From Pimelobacter simplex (GTDB taxonomy: Bacteria; Actinomycetota; Actinomycetes; Propionibacteriales; Nocardioidaceae): DNA of 64,000 nt. The DNA is taken from positions 1-64,000 of the forward strand of contig JADCLI010000021.1 of the NCBI GenBank assembly GCA_016803235.1, in the 5' to 3' direction. The position numbers were made by a program, and so were the translations under genes. This document shows, piece by piece, positions 55,064 through 63,037 of the stretch. The stretch's first letter is position 1, and the number at the start of each line of letters is the position of its first letter. The notes beneath the pieces were generated by a model that worked only from the letters and a program-made list of their open reading frames with translations, ran no database searches and was not told the origin of the DNA.

Positions 55064-55104
55064 TGATACGTCTTTATACTTGGCTGAAGTATAAAGCGGT
55101 ATCA
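55064..55104. promoter_or_regulatory. 41-bp near-perfect palindrome before the ATPase gene
   Basis: Arms of 18 bp (TGATACGTCTTTATACTT at 55064-55081 and its complement at 55087-55104, 16 of 18 matching) flank GGCTG. The AT-rich arms stand out against the GC-rich background and can include a reverse-strand TATAAA-type -10 box for the ATPase gene. It is either an operator or a hairpin terminator of the MarR gene. Confidence 0.7.
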
Positions 55105-55120
55105 GAAGGCGCGGAGGGAC

Positions 55121-55561
55121 TCAGAGGTACGGATCGGTGATCTCGCGCAGCGCCGACAGCGCCTCGCGCAGGGCCGCCATCCGGCGCGGGCCGAGGTGCT
55201 CGGCCCAGGCCGACTCCAGCTCCTGCAGCGCCGTCATCGCCGCCGCCCGGGCCTGTTCGCCGCGGCCGGCGACCCGGACCAGGCGGGCCCGGGCGTCGGT
55301 CGGATCCGGGACGCGCTCGACGTACCGGCCGGCCTCGAGCTGGTCGACCATGTAGCCGGCCGTCTGCTTGGTGACCTGGGCCGACTCGGCGAGCTCGGTG
55401 AGACGCGAGCCGGAGTCCGCGATCCGCGCGAACACCCGGGCCTGGGCGAGGGTCAGGTCCCCGAAGCCCTGGGAGGCGAGGTGTGCCAGGGACGCGTTCT
55501 CGGCGTACCGGTACGGGATGAACAGCAGCAGCGGCGTGGGGGAGGGGTCGGCGTCGGTCAC
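55121..55561 (-). CDS. MarR family transcriptional regulator 1
   Basis: A 146-residue MarR: winged helix with LTELAESAQVTKQTAGYMVD and the wing RVPDPTDARARLVR. The N-terminus SLAHLASQGFGDLTLAQARV is typical. It diverges from a DinB/MDMPI protein and likely represses both genes through the GTCAGAA-G-TTCTGAC dyad. About half of its sequence resembles MarR 2 at 56975. GTG start with AAGGAG upstream. Confidence 0.9.
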   Translation of the reverse strand: MTDADPSPTPLLLFIPYRYAENASLAHLASQGFGDLTLAQARVFARIADSGSRLTELAESAQVTKQTAGYMVDQLEAGRYVERVPDPTDARARLVRVAGRGEQARAAAMTALQELESAWAEHLGPRRMAALREALSALREITDPYL

Positions 55562-55570
55562 GGCTGCTCC

Positions 55571-55599
55571 TTGACAAAATGGTCAGAAGTTCTGACTAT
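55571..55599. promoter_or_regulatory. Promoter and MarR operator for module 1
   Basis: TTGACA (55571-55576) and GACTAT (55594-55599) have a 17-bp spacer. In it lies the dyad GTCAGAA-G-TTCTGAC (55582-55596). Repressor binding would block the promoter for the MDMPI-like gene. Confidence 0.7.
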
Positions 55600-55630
55600 C
55601 GTGAGACGGACACTAGCAAGCGAGGTGGCG

Positions 55631-56254
55631 ATGGACGTCGACACGGCGTGGCAGCACACCCACGAGCAGCGGCGCGAGCTCGCGCGTCTGCTGGCCGGCC
55701 TCGACGAGGAGGCATGGGCCGCGCCGTCGGTCTGCCCGGGCTGGACGGTGCGCGACGTGGCGGCCCACGTGATCTCGGTGCCGCAGATGACCTGGGGCCC
55801 GTTCCTGCGGGCCTGCGTGCGCGGCGGCTTCTGGGTGCCGCGGGTCGGGCTGCTCGAGGGACGCCGGCGCGGACGGGCGGAGATCGCCGCCATCCTCGAG
55901 CAGTACGAGAGGTACGACGGCTCGCGTGTCTCGACGCCGTTCACCGGACACCTCGAGTCGCTGATGGACGTGCTCGTGCACGTCCAGGACATCGTCCGGC
56001 CGCTCGGCCTGCGCCACGACGCGCCGCCGGAGGCCTCGGCGGCCGCCGCGGGCGCGGCGCTGCGGCTCGGCGTCTTCTTCGGTCGCCCGCGTCTGGGCGG
56101 CGTCCGGCTGGTCGCGACCGACGTCGCGTGGAGTCACGGCCAGGGTCCCGAGGTGCGCGCGCCGATGGTGGAGCTGCTGCTCCTGTGCACGGGGCGCTCG
56201 GCCGCCGCGGCGCAGGTCGAGGGTGAGGGCCGGTCGCTGGTCCGGCTGGCCTGA
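55631..56254 (+). CDS. Maleylpyruvate isomerase N-terminal (DinB-like) protein 1
   Basis: A 207-residue four-helix-bundle protein of the mycothiol-dependent MDMPI/DinB superfamily. Likely metal ligands are His in GWTVRDVAAHVI and His in LVHVQDIVRPLG. Family members use mycothiol in detoxification or isomerisation; mshA is in this window. ATG at 55631. Convergent with its paralog; the stops are 5 bp apart. Confidence 0.85.
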   Translation: MDVDTAWQHTHEQRRELARLLAGLDEEAWAAPSVCPGWTVRDVAAHVISVPQMTWGPFLRACVRGGFWVPRVGLLEGRRRGRAEIAAILEQYERYDGSRVSTPFTGHLESLMDVLVHVQDIVRPLGLRHDAPPEASAAAAGAALRLGVFFGRPRLGGVRLVATDVAWSHGQGPEVRAPMVELLLLCTGRSAAAAQVEGEGRSLVRLA

Positions 56255-56259
56255 CCTCC

Positions 56260-56895
56260 TCAGGAACGGGCCGGTACGGCCGCCAGCCCTTCGCCGCTGA
56301 GCAGGTCGAGGTCGGGTGCCCGGCCGGAGGCCAGCATGAGCAGCTCCTGGATCGGGCCGCGGACGGTCGGCCCCTTGCCGCGGTCCCAGTCGATGTCGGT
56401 GGCGACCATCCGGACGCTGCGCAGCAGCCTGCCCGTGCCCATGAGGAAAGCGAGGCGGCGTACCCGGTCCGCGGCGACCGCCGCCGCCTCCGGTGCCATG
56501 GCGCGTCGTACGCCGAGGGGGCGGGCGATGTCCTGGTGGTGGAGCAGGGCGTCGATCAGGGGCTCGACCGAGGTGGTGGTCGGGACGTGGTGGGTGCTGG
56601 TCGCGTACCGCTCGAAGTCGCCGAGGATGCTCTCCCGGGTCTCTCGGGCCCCGAGTCGCTTCACCTCGCGGAAGATCATCGAGTTGTAGCCGCGGCCCAG
56701 GTTGCGCGCCATCATCCCGGGCATCGCGCCCCAGCCGATCTGTGGCGTGGAGATGACGTGGGCCGCGACGTCGTGCACCGACCAGCCGGGGCAGAGCGTG
56801 TCGTGCGCCCAGTCCGCCGGGTCGAGGTCGGCCAGCGTCGCGGCGAGCGCGGCGCGCTCGGCGTGGATGTGCGCCCAGATCGCGGCCTTGTCCAT
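56260..56895 (-). CDS. Maleylpyruvate isomerase N-terminal (DinB-like) protein 2
   Basis: A 211-residue paralog of the preceding gene: GWSVHDVAAHVISTPQIGWG and ALLHHQDIARPLGVRR match its metal-site segments. It diverges from MarR 2 as the first copy does from MarR 1. Both probably are mycothiol-dependent transferases acting on an electrophile sensed by the MarR proteins. Confidence 0.85.
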   Translation of the reverse strand: MDKAAIWAHIHAERAALAATLADLDPADWAHDTLCPGWSVHDVAAHVISTPQIGWGAMPGMMARNLGRGYNSMIFREVKRLGARETRESILGDFERYATSTHHVPTTTSVEPLIDALLHHQDIARPLGVRRAMAPEAAAVAADRVRRLAFLMGTGRLLRSVRMVATDIDWDRGKGPTVRGPIQELLMLASGRAPDLDLLSGEGLAAVPARS

Positions 56896-56908
56896 GTCGG
56901 CTCCTATT

Positions 56909-56947
56909 GGTCAGTCTTCCTGACTGATATAGTCAGTCTCACTGACC
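56909..56947. promoter_or_regulatory. Nested MarR operator of module 2
   Basis: GGTCAGT (56909-56915) and ACTGACC (56941-56947) form an outer dyad sharing its centre (56928) with an inner TGACT/AGTCA dyad (56921-56925 and 56931-56935). The GGTCAG half-site recurs in the module 1 operator. TATAGT (56928-56933) is a possible -10 box for MarR 2. Confidence 0.65.
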
Positions 56948-56974
56948 AGTTCGTCAAGACCCGTGGAGGCCCAG

Positions 56975-57436
56975 ATGTCCGAGCCGCATCCCGCGCTGCT
57001 GATGTTCATCGGTGCGCGGTACGTCGAGCAGCGGGTCTCCGACGCGGTCGCCGCTGCCGGCTACGACGACATCACGCCGGCGATGGCCCGCGTCGCGGCC
57101 CGGCTCAGCGAGGACGGGATCCGGGTGACCGACCTGGCCGAGCAGGCCCGGATCACCAAGCAGAGCGCGAGCGTGCTGGTCGACCAGCTCGAGCGGGCGG
57201 CGTACGTCGAACGGGTGCCCGACCCCGCCGACGCCCGCGCCCGGCTCGTCGTGATCGCGCCGCGAGGGCGCGAGGTGCAGCAGGTGGCGCGCCGCGAGGA
57301 GCGGGCGATCGAGCGGGAGTGGAGCCGGCACCTGGGCGCCGAGCGGATGGCGGCGCTCAAGGACGCGCTCAAGGGCCTGCGCGAGATCACCGACCCCTAC
57401 CGTGAGGATTTCGCGCAGCCCGCTCGTCGCGGGTAG
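56975..57436 (+). CDS. MarR family transcriptional regulator 2
   Basis: A 153-residue MarR: helix-turn-helix VTDLAEQARITKQSASVLVD and wing ERVPDPADARARLVV. Both the wing and the recognition helix are nearly identical to MarR 1, so they may share half-sites. ATG at 56975 with GGAGG 5 nt upstream; an in-frame GTG at 56963 is unlikely. Its stop (57436) sits near the start of the rplY leader. Confidence 0.9.
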   Translation: MSEPHPALLMFIGARYVEQRVSDAVAAAGYDDITPAMARVAARLSEDGIRVTDLAEQARITKQSASVLVDQLERAAYVERVPDPADARARLVVIAPRGREVQQVARREERAIEREWSRHLGAERMAALKDALKGLREITDPYREDFAQPARRG

Positions 57437-57605
57437 TCTTCTCCGGTTGCCTCGGCGAGGGAGCACCCGCTTCTGTGACTCCGTGATCGACTGGGCCGGT
57501 CTGTCTTCATGACGCCGCGCGCCCTGCCGGTCACCGGGTGAGGGAAGCGCGGCGTTTCTCGTCTCCGAGCAGCCGCCACCATCACGCGAAGATCAGGAGA
57601 TCCCC
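57437..57605 (+). promoter_or_regulatory. Structured leader of rplY
   Basis: This 169-bp gap holds a hairpin ACGCCGCGC/GCGCGGCGT (57512-57520 with 57547-57555) followed by TTTCTCGTC, similar to an attenuator. It overlaps a tiny ORF, MTPRALPVTG (57509-57541), whose stop lies in the loop. The promoter is probably near TAGTCT at the MarR 2 stop. Confidence 0.45.
57509..57541 (+). CDS. Putative leader peptide in the rplY leader
   Basis: ATG ACG CCG CGC GCC CTG CCG GTC ACC GGG TGA encodes MTPRALPVTG. It has only a weak ribosome binding site. Its overlap with the attenuator-like hairpin hints at translation-dependent control. This could also be chance. Confidence 0.25.
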   Translation: MTPRALPVTG

Positions 57606-58259
57606 ATGAGCAGCGAGAAGATCCAGGCCGAGGTCCGCACCGAGTTCGGCAAGGGCGCCGCCCGCCGCATCCGCCGCGACAACAAGATCCCCGCCGTCGT
57701 CTACGGCCACGGCAACGAGCCGGTCCACCTGACCCTCCCGGGCCACGACACGATGATGGCCATCAAGCACGGCGGCGCCAACGCCGTCCTCGAGCTCGAG
57801 TTCGACGGCCAGTCGCAGCTCGCCCTCACCAAGCAGGTCCAGGTCGACCCGGTCCGCCGCGTCCTCGAGCACGTCGACTTCGTCGCCGTGAAGCGCGGCG
57901 AGAAGGTCACCGTCGACGTCCCCGTGCACGTCGTGGGCGACGCCGCCGCCGAGACCCTCGTCGTCACGGAGAACGCGACCATCCAGGTCGAGGCCGAGGC
58001 CACCCACATCCCCGAGCAGTTCGAGGTCAGCATCGAGGGCGCCGAGGCCGGCACCCAGGTCCTCGCCGGCCAGGTCGAGCTGCCCAAGGGCGTCACCCTG
58101 CTCACCGACGCCGAGACCCTCGTCGTCAACGTGACCGCCGCGCAGACCGCCGAGCAGGCCGAGGCCGAGCTCGAGGAGGCCGAGGCCGAGGCCGGCATCG
58201 AGAAGGACGCCCCCGAGGCTGACGCCGCCGAGGCTGCTGAGGCCGGCGACAGCGAGTGA
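57606..58259 (+). CDS. rplY: 50S ribosomal protein L25 / general stress protein Ctc
   Basis: A 217-residue long-form L25 (TL5/Ctc type). The N-terminal 5S rRNA-binding domain includes FGKGAARRIRRDNKIPAVVY; the C-terminal beta domain follows, and the last 40 residues are acidic (Glu/Ala-rich). It binds 5S rRNA in the 50S subunit. SD AGGAG precedes the ATG. rplY-pth is a conserved pair. Confidence 0.95.
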   Translation: MSSEKIQAEVRTEFGKGAARRIRRDNKIPAVVYGHGNEPVHLTLPGHDTMMAIKHGGANAVLELEFDGQSQLALTKQVQVDPVRRVLEHVDFVAVKRGEKVTVDVPVHVVGDAAAETLVVTENATIQVEAEATHIPEQFEVSIEGAEAGTQVLAGQVELPKGVTLLTDAETLVVNVTAAQTAEQAEAELEEAEAEAGIEKDAPEADAAEAAEAGDSE

Positions 58260-58296
58260 TCACCGGCCGGCTCAGGTGGTTCCTGGGCCGACTGAT

Positions 58297-58326
58297 CTCC
58301 CCGGCGCGGACGTCCGCGCCGGGGAG
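58297..58326. terminator. Strong hairpin between rplY and pth
   Basis: CTCCCCGGCGCGGA/TCCGCGCCGGGGAG form a perfect 14-bp stem with a 2-nt turn. Its presence supports starting pth at 58355 instead of at the GTG at 58256. Confidence 0.8.
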
Positions 58327-58354
58327 CACCGCCGCACCCGACGAGGAGACCTTC

Positions 58355-58957
58355 GTGGCTGACGCGACCAGCGCCGACGTCTGGCTCGTCGTCGGGCTCG
58401 GCAACCCCGGCCCGTCGTACGCCGGGCACCGGCACAACATCGGCTACCTCGTCGTCGACGAGCTCGCGCGCCGGATGGGCAGCGGCTTCCGTGCCCACAA
58501 GAGCGGTCGCGCCGACGTCGTCGAGGGCCGGCTCGGCGCCCCCGGTGCCACCAGCCCCCGGGTGGTGCTGGCCAAGTCCCGCTCGTACATGAACGAGTCG
58601 GGCGGTCCGGTCAAGGCGCTCGCGACCTTCTACAAGGTCCCCGCCGACCGGGTCATCGCGATCCACGACGAGCTCGACATCGACTTCGGCACGCTGCGCA
58701 TCAAGAAGGGCGGCGGCGACAACGGCCACAACGGCCTCAAGTCGATGCGCTCCTCGCTGGGCACCGGCGACTTCTACCGGGTCCGGGCCGGCATCGGCCG
58801 CCCGCCGGGTCGCCAGGAGGTCGCCGACTTCGTGCTGTCCAACTACGGCACCGTGGAGCGCAAGGAGCTGCCGTTCCAGATCGACTCCGCCGCCGACGCC
58901 GTCGAGTCGCTCATCGCCGACGGCCTCGAGAAGACCCAGTCCCGCTTCAACTCCTGA
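58355..58957 (+). CDS. pth: Peptidyl-tRNA hydrolase
   Basis: A 200-residue Pth that recycles peptidyl-tRNA. Conserved residues: Asn in GLGNPGPSYAGHRHNIG with catalytic His, SYMNESGGPVKA, HDELDIDFG with the essential Asp, and GGGDNGHNGLKS. The GTG at 58355 has AGGAG 7 nt upstream; a GTG at 58256 overlapping the rplY stop would add 33 residues spanning the hairpin, which I reject. Confidence 0.94.
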   Translation: MADATSADVWLVVGLGNPGPSYAGHRHNIGYLVVDELARRMGSGFRAHKSGRADVVEGRLGAPGATSPRVVLAKSRSYMNESGGPVKALATFYKVPADRVIAIHDELDIDFGTLRIKKGGGDNGHNGLKSMRSSLGTGDFYRVRAGIGRPPGRQEVADFVLSNYGTVERKELPFQIDSAADAVESLIADGLEKTQSRFNS

Positions 58958-58962
58958 CCAGC

Positions 58963-58994
58963 CCTCCGAATCGTTCGATCGAACGGTTCGGGGG
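58963..58994. repeat. 32-bp palindromic repeat, copy C
   Basis: CCTCCGAATCGTTCGA pairs with TCGAACGGTTCGGGGG (two G-T wobbles). It follows pth by 5 bp. Confidence 0.85.
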
Positions 58995-59013
58995 AGGAAT
59001 GGGCCTCAGAACT

Positions 59014-59045
59014 CCCTCAAGCCGTTCGATCGAACGGAACGGGGC
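59014..59045. repeat. 32-bp palindromic repeat, copy D
   Basis: The core CCGTTCGATCGAACGG is intact; the outer arms pair less well. Its centre is 51 bp after copy C, nearly the 50-bp spacing of copies A and B. Confidence 0.75.
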
Positions 59046-59117
59046 AGTCGGGCGATCCGCTGTCCTGTCCACCGGCACGGATGCACCCAGGTTCGACACG
59101 CCCACTACGCTGACCGC

Positions 59118-59909
59118 GTGACTTTCGTGCCCGGTACCCCCGCTCCCGAGGTCGTCGCCGACGACCACCTCCTCGCCGCCTGGCTGGCCGAGGAGGCCGG
59201 CCGCCGCCTGCTGGAGGTGCGCACGGAGGGCCTGGAGGGCAAGGAGCTCAAGGATGCCGGTGACCGCGCGGCCCACCTGCTGCTCATGGACCTGCTGGCG
59301 ACCTACCGCCCCGACGACGCCGTCCTGTCCGAGGAGGCGCTCGAGAGCGCGGCCGACAAGGACGCCCGGCTCACCGCCGCCAAGGTCTGGATCGTCGACC
59401 CGCTCGACGGAACCCGCGAGTTCTCCGAGCCGCCGCGTGACGACTGGGCCGTGCACGTCGCGCTCTGGCAGGACGGCCGGCTGGTCGCCGGCGCCGTCGC
59501 GCAGCCCGCCCTGGGCGAGACCTTCAACACCGGTACGCCGCCCGTCGTCCCGGCCCGCACCTCGCAGCGGCCGCGCATCGCGGTGTCCCGCACCCGCCCG
59601 CCGGCCTTCGTGGAGGCGCTCGCGGAGGAGCTCGACGCCGAGCTGGTCCCGATGGGCTCGGCCGGCGTGAAGATGATGTCGGTCGTGCGCGACGTGGCCG
59701 ACGCCTACGTGCACGCGGGCGGCCAGTACGAGTGGGACTCGGCCGCTCCGGTCGCGGTCGCGCGCGCGGCCGGCCTGTTCACCTCGCGGGTCGACGGCAG
59801 CGAGCTGGTCTACAACCAGGCCGACGTCTACCTGCCTGACGTGATCGTGTGCCGTCCCGAGCTCTCCGAGCAGATCCTCGCCTTCGTCAAGGCGAACGGC
59901 ACCGACTGA
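59118..59909 (+). CDS. 3'(2'),5'-bisphosphate nucleotidase / inositol phosphatase-like (CysQ type)
   Basis: A 263-residue Li-sensitive phosphatase: metal motifs LSEEALES (GEE equivalent), WIVDPLDGTREF and EWDSAAPVAVARAAG. CysQ removes 3'-phosphoadenosine 5'-phosphate from sulfate assimilation. A TACGCT box ends 6 nt before the GTG. Short of a few residues of the E. coli protein but complete. Confidence 0.85.
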   Translation: MTFVPGTPAPEVVADDHLLAAWLAEEAGRRLLEVRTEGLEGKELKDAGDRAAHLLLMDLLATYRPDDAVLSEEALESAADKDARLTAAKVWIVDPLDGTREFSEPPRDDWAVHVALWQDGRLVAGAVAQPALGETFNTGTPPVVPARTSQRPRIAVSRTRPPAFVEALAEELDAELVPMGSAGVKMMSVVRDVADAYVHAGGQYEWDSAAPVAVARAAGLFTSRVDGSELVYNQADVYLPDVIVCRPELSEQILAFVKANGTD

Positions 59910-59925
59910 GCGGTCCGGCGGCACG

Positions 59926-60699
59926 ATGGCTGAGGCAGGACCCGAGGAGCGTGCGCCGCGCATCGACTGGCCCGCGACCGTCGCCGGGGCGGGAGCGGCG
60001 GTCACCGTGGCCGTGCTGCTCTCCACCCTCGGCGCCGCCGGCACCCTGATCGGCGCTGCCCTCGGCAGCGTCGTCGCGACGATCAGCACCGCGCTGTACA
60101 AGCAGGGCATCGAGTCCAGCCGGCGACGGGTGGCCGAGGTGCAGGCGGCCGCCCTGCAGCGCGAGGCCGCCCGGGCGCACCGCCACGTCGAGGCACCCGA
60201 GCTCACCGACGCGGCGGGGGCCGAGGATGACGCGCAGGACGACGAGGCGGCCGATGCTGGCGCCTCGCTCGCCGACCGCTGGGCCGCGCTGCCGTGGAAG
60301 CGGATCGCGGTCCTGGCGGCGGCGTTGTTCGTGCTGACGCTCGTGGTCATCAGTGCCGTCGAGCTGATCGCCGGCAGGAGCGTCTCGACCATCACCGGCG
60401 GCACCGACGGCAAGGACCGCACCTCGATCGGCGGTGTCTTCGGCGACGGTGGCAGCGGCGGCAAGGACGAGGGCGAGCAGCAGCAGGAGCTGCCGGCCGA
60501 GCAGACCCCGACCCCCACGCCCACGCCGACCGACACCGGCAGCACGGTCGCGCCCACGGAGCCGGCCACGCCGACCGCGCCGGTCACGCCGACCGCGCCG
60601 AGCGACCTGCCGGCGCCCACCGGGACGGCCACGGTGACCGAGACCGTCACCCCCACGCTGCCGCCGTCGGCTATCCCGTCCCCGACCGCGACGCCCTGA
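59926..60699 (+). CDS. Membrane protein with Pro/Thr-rich C-terminal region
   Basis: A 257-residue protein of unknown function. There is a hydrophobic segment pair (about 20-55), a charged middle (90-125), another helix (IAVLAAALFVLTLVVISAVE), a Gly/Ser linker and an 80-residue Pro/Thr tail with PTPTPTPTDTG-type repeats, typical of extracytoplasmic actinobacterial surface proteins. No catalytic motif. It lies between the CysQ-type and VOC genes. Confidence 0.7.
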   Translation: MAEAGPEERAPRIDWPATVAGAGAAVTVAVLLSTLGAAGTLIGAALGSVVATISTALYKQGIESSRRRVAEVQAAALQREAARAHRHVEAPELTDAAGAEDDAQDDEAADAGASLADRWAALPWKRIAVLAAALFVLTLVVISAVELIAGRSVSTITGGTDGKDRTSIGGVFGDGGSGGKDEGEQQQELPAEQTPTPTPTPTDTGSTVAPTEPATPTAPVTPTAPSDLPAPTGTATVTETVTPTLPPSAIPSPTATP

Positions 60700-60747
60700 G
60701 ACGAAACCGGGTTGCCCGGGCCCGCCGCGCCCGGCAAGGGTGGGCGC

Positions 60748-61143
60748 ATGACGTCGTACATCTCGCACACCACCGTCGACTGCGCCAACGCCTACGAGCT
60801 GTCCGAGTGGTGGAAGCCCGTCCTCGGGTACACCGACGTCCCCGGTGACCCCAACCTGCCGGGGCACGAGGAGTGCATGATCGTCGACCCCGACACCGGC
60901 CACCAGGTGCTGTTCATCGAGGTCCCCGAGCCCAAGGCCGGCAAGAACCGGGTGCACTTCGACCTCCGCCCACGCACCGGCACCCGTGACGAGGAGATCG
61001 AGCGGCTGTTCGCGTACGGCGCCGTGCAGGTCGCCGACCACCGGGGCATCCACGGCCCCGGAAGCGGCTGGATGACCTTCGCCGACCCGGAGGGCAACGA
61101 GTTCTGCGTGGTGCGCTCGCAGGGTGAGCTGGAGAGCTCCTAG
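60748..61143 (+). CDS. VOC family protein
   Basis: A 131-residue vicinal oxygen chelate protein with two beta-alpha-beta-beta-beta units: ISHTTVDCANAYELSEWW starts the first and VHFDLRP opens the second, ending PEGNEFCVV. His6/His7 and Glu residues may bind metal. Function is uncertain (glyoxalase, dioxygenase or resistance). It overlaps the convergent AlkB-like gene by 4 bp. Confidence 0.85.
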   Translation: MTSYISHTTVDCANAYELSEWWKPVLGYTDVPGDPNLPGHEECMIVDPDTGHQVLFIEVPEPKAGKNRVHFDLRPRTGTRDEEIERLFAYGAVQVADHRGIHGPGSGWMTFADPEGNEFCVVRSQGELESS

Positions 61144-61754
61144 AACACGTTGAGGGGCCGGAACTGCACGGAGATCCGCGGTCCGGCCGAGGCGACCTTG
61201 GGCACGGCGTGCTCCCACGTGCGCTGGCAGGAGCCGCCCATCACGACCAGGTCGCCGTGGCCCATCTCGACCGCGAACGCCTCGTCGCGCCGGTCGGGGT
61301 CGCGCGGACGCAGGTGCAGCCGGCGCGGGTCGCCGACCGAGACGATCGCGACCATGGTGTCGTCGGTGGAGCCGCGCCCGATCGTGTCGCCGTGCCAGGC
61401 GACGCTGTCGCGCCCGTCGCGGTAGTAGCAGCAGCCGGCGGTGCGGAAGGGCTCGCCGAGCTCGTCGGCGTAGCGCGCCGTGAGCCGCTCGCGGGCGTCG
61501 GTGAGCGCGGGGTGGGGAAGCTCGTCGCCGATCATGTAGGTGAACACCAGGCGCGGTACGTCGACCACCCGGTCGTACATCGCGCGCCGCTCCGCACGCC
61601 ACGGCACGTCGCGGACCAGGGTCGCGAACACGTCGTCGGCGTCGGGCAGCCAGTCGCGCGCGACGTCGACCCAGGCGCCGGCGCTGAGCGTGCGGCGCTC
61701 GATGGTGGCCTCGCTCGCGGCGTCGAACAGGCTGGTCTGGAAGTCCACCGTCAT
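61140..61754 (-). CDS. AlkB-like 2-oxoglutarate/Fe(II) oxygenase
   Basis: A 204-residue AlkB-family dioxygenase. The iron ligands are in DSVAWHGDTIG (HxD) and TWEHAVPK (His), and the 2-oxoglutarate Arg is in GPRISVQFR. AlkB repairs alkylated bases, removing 1-methyladenine and 3-methylcytosine. TATCCT is a -10 box 6 nt before the ATG, so the mRNA is probably leaderless. Confidence 0.88.
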   Translation of the reverse strand: MTVDFQTSLFDAASEATIERRTLSAGAWVDVARDWLPDADDVFATLVRDVPWRAERRAMYDRVVDVPRLVFTYMIGDELPHPALTDARERLTARYADELGEPFRTAGCCYYRDGRDSVAWHGDTIGRGSTDDTMVAIVSVGDPRRLHLRPRDPDRRDEAFAVEMGHGDLVVMGGSCQRTWEHAVPKVASAGPRISVQFRPLNVF

Positions 61755-61887
61755 GGACCGAGGATACCTCGACTTCGAACACCTGTTCGCATGCCGTGTC
61801 AGGCAAAGTTTCGCGAGTTCCCGGGACGGCGCCGTGGACGAGTCCCTACTGTCGGGGCCGCAGTGCGCCAGCGCGACAGGGGGGTCG

Positions 61888-62577
61888 ATGAGCCGCTCGC
61901 TCAAGCACGTGACGATCCGCGAGTACGTCCGCGACCTGGTCGCCGGCAGCGCCCCCGGCACGGCCGCGCCCTCCGAGCGGTTCCTGGTCGACCGCTTCGG
62001 TGTCGCCCGGATGACGGTGCGCCAGGCGCTCGACGCCCTGGTGGGGGAGGGCGTGCTGGAGCGCGTGCCGGGGCGGGGCACGTTCGTGGCCGCACCGCGT
62101 CGTACGGCGACGGGCGTCCTCGGCTTCACCGAGGAGATGGCCCGCCGCGGCATGGTCGCCGAGGCCCGCACCCTCGTCGCCGAACGGGTCCCCGCCGGCG
62201 CCCGCCTCGCGGTCGCGCTGCAGGTCGCGCCCGGTACCTCGCTGGTCCGGTGGCGGCGGTTGCGGATGGCCGACGGCCGCCCGATCTGCCTCACGGAGAC
62301 CTACCTCGTCGAGCAGCGGGTGCCGGGACTGGTCGAGTCCCTGCCCGACAGCCTGTACGACGACCTCGACGCCCGTGGCCTGCGCCCCACGTGGTCGGAG
62401 GACGTGCTGGCCGCGTGCGCCGCAGCCCCGGAGGAGGCGGCCCTGCTCGAGGCCCCGGCGGCCTCGCCCGTGCTGCGACACGACCGCCGTGCGTCGGCGC
62501 AGGAGGTCGTGGTCGAGGTGTCGCGGACGGTCTACCGCGGCGACCACCACGCGGTCAGCCTGCTGCTGCGCGGCTGA
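61888..62577 (+). CDS. GntR family regulator (HutC/UTRA)
   Basis: A 229-residue HutC-type regulator: winged helix with FGVARMTVRQALDALVGEG and the UTRA effector domain from about residue 75, ending RTVYRGDHHAVSLLLRG. The HTH is short at the N-terminus but complete. Ligand unknown. The ATG at 61888 has a strong AGGGGGG site 5 nt upstream. Targets unknown. Confidence 0.9.
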   Translation: MSRSLKHVTIREYVRDLVAGSAPGTAAPSERFLVDRFGVARMTVRQALDALVGEGVLERVPGRGTFVAAPRRTATGVLGFTEEMARRGMVAEARTLVAERVPAGARLAVALQVAPGTSLVRWRRLRMADGRPICLTETYLVEQRVPGLVESLPDSLYDDLDARGLRPTWSEDVLAACAAAPEEAALLEAPAASPVLRHDRRASAQEVVVEVSRTVYRGDHHAVSLLLRG

Positions 62578-62943
62578 TCAGGGACCGAGGCTCCCGAGCG
62601 GCGCGACCGTCAGGCCGGTCTCCTCGCAGACCCAGGCCGGGTCCGGTCCGCCGAGGTCGGGCTCGATGTGCAGGGCGTGCACCGGAGCGTCGTCGCACTG
62701 CGTGCACACCGGCCACAGGCCCTCACGGGCCTGCCGGCCGAACCGGTCGGCGAGCCCGTCCTGCACGTCCTGGGCCACGAGGCCGGCGATGAACGGCTCT
62801 CCCTGGGGCCACTGCTCGAGCCACCAGCGGCGCTCCGAGCAGGCGTCCTCGAGCAGGGTCACGGAGTCCGGGGTTCCGAGAGCCCGGGCCTGCAGGTCGG
62901 CCAGGACCTGCGCTCGGGCGCGGAAGATCACGCTCTCGTCCAC
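62578..62943 (-). CDS. Hypothetical protein with C-terminal Cys motif
   Basis: A 121-residue protein without a recognised family. The first 50 residues are helical (FRARAQVLADLQARALG), then WWLEQWPQGEPFIAGL, and the C-terminal part has CTQC and a later Cys, likely a small zinc site. Convergent with the GntR gene, ending right after its stop. A possible CACAAT box lies 6 nt before the GTG. Confidence 0.6.
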   Translation of the reverse strand: MDESVIFRARAQVLADLQARALGTPDSVTLLEDACSERRWWLEQWPQGEPFIAGLVAQDVQDGLADRFGRQAREGLWPVCTQCDDAPVHALHIEPDLGGPDPAWVCEETGLTVAPLGSLGP

Positions 62944-63037
62944 AGGCCCATTGTGCTCGGGTTTGGTGACGGGCCGGTGGCGGGCATCGCAGCCGGCACC
63001 ACTCCCGACCCGCGGGAGCCATCGAGAGGGGACCGTC

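Noticed and set aside
58256..58354. Upstream GTG start for pth overlapping rplY
   Set aside because: The extension would encode a strong hairpin and lacks family similarity, while 58355 has a good ribosome binding site.
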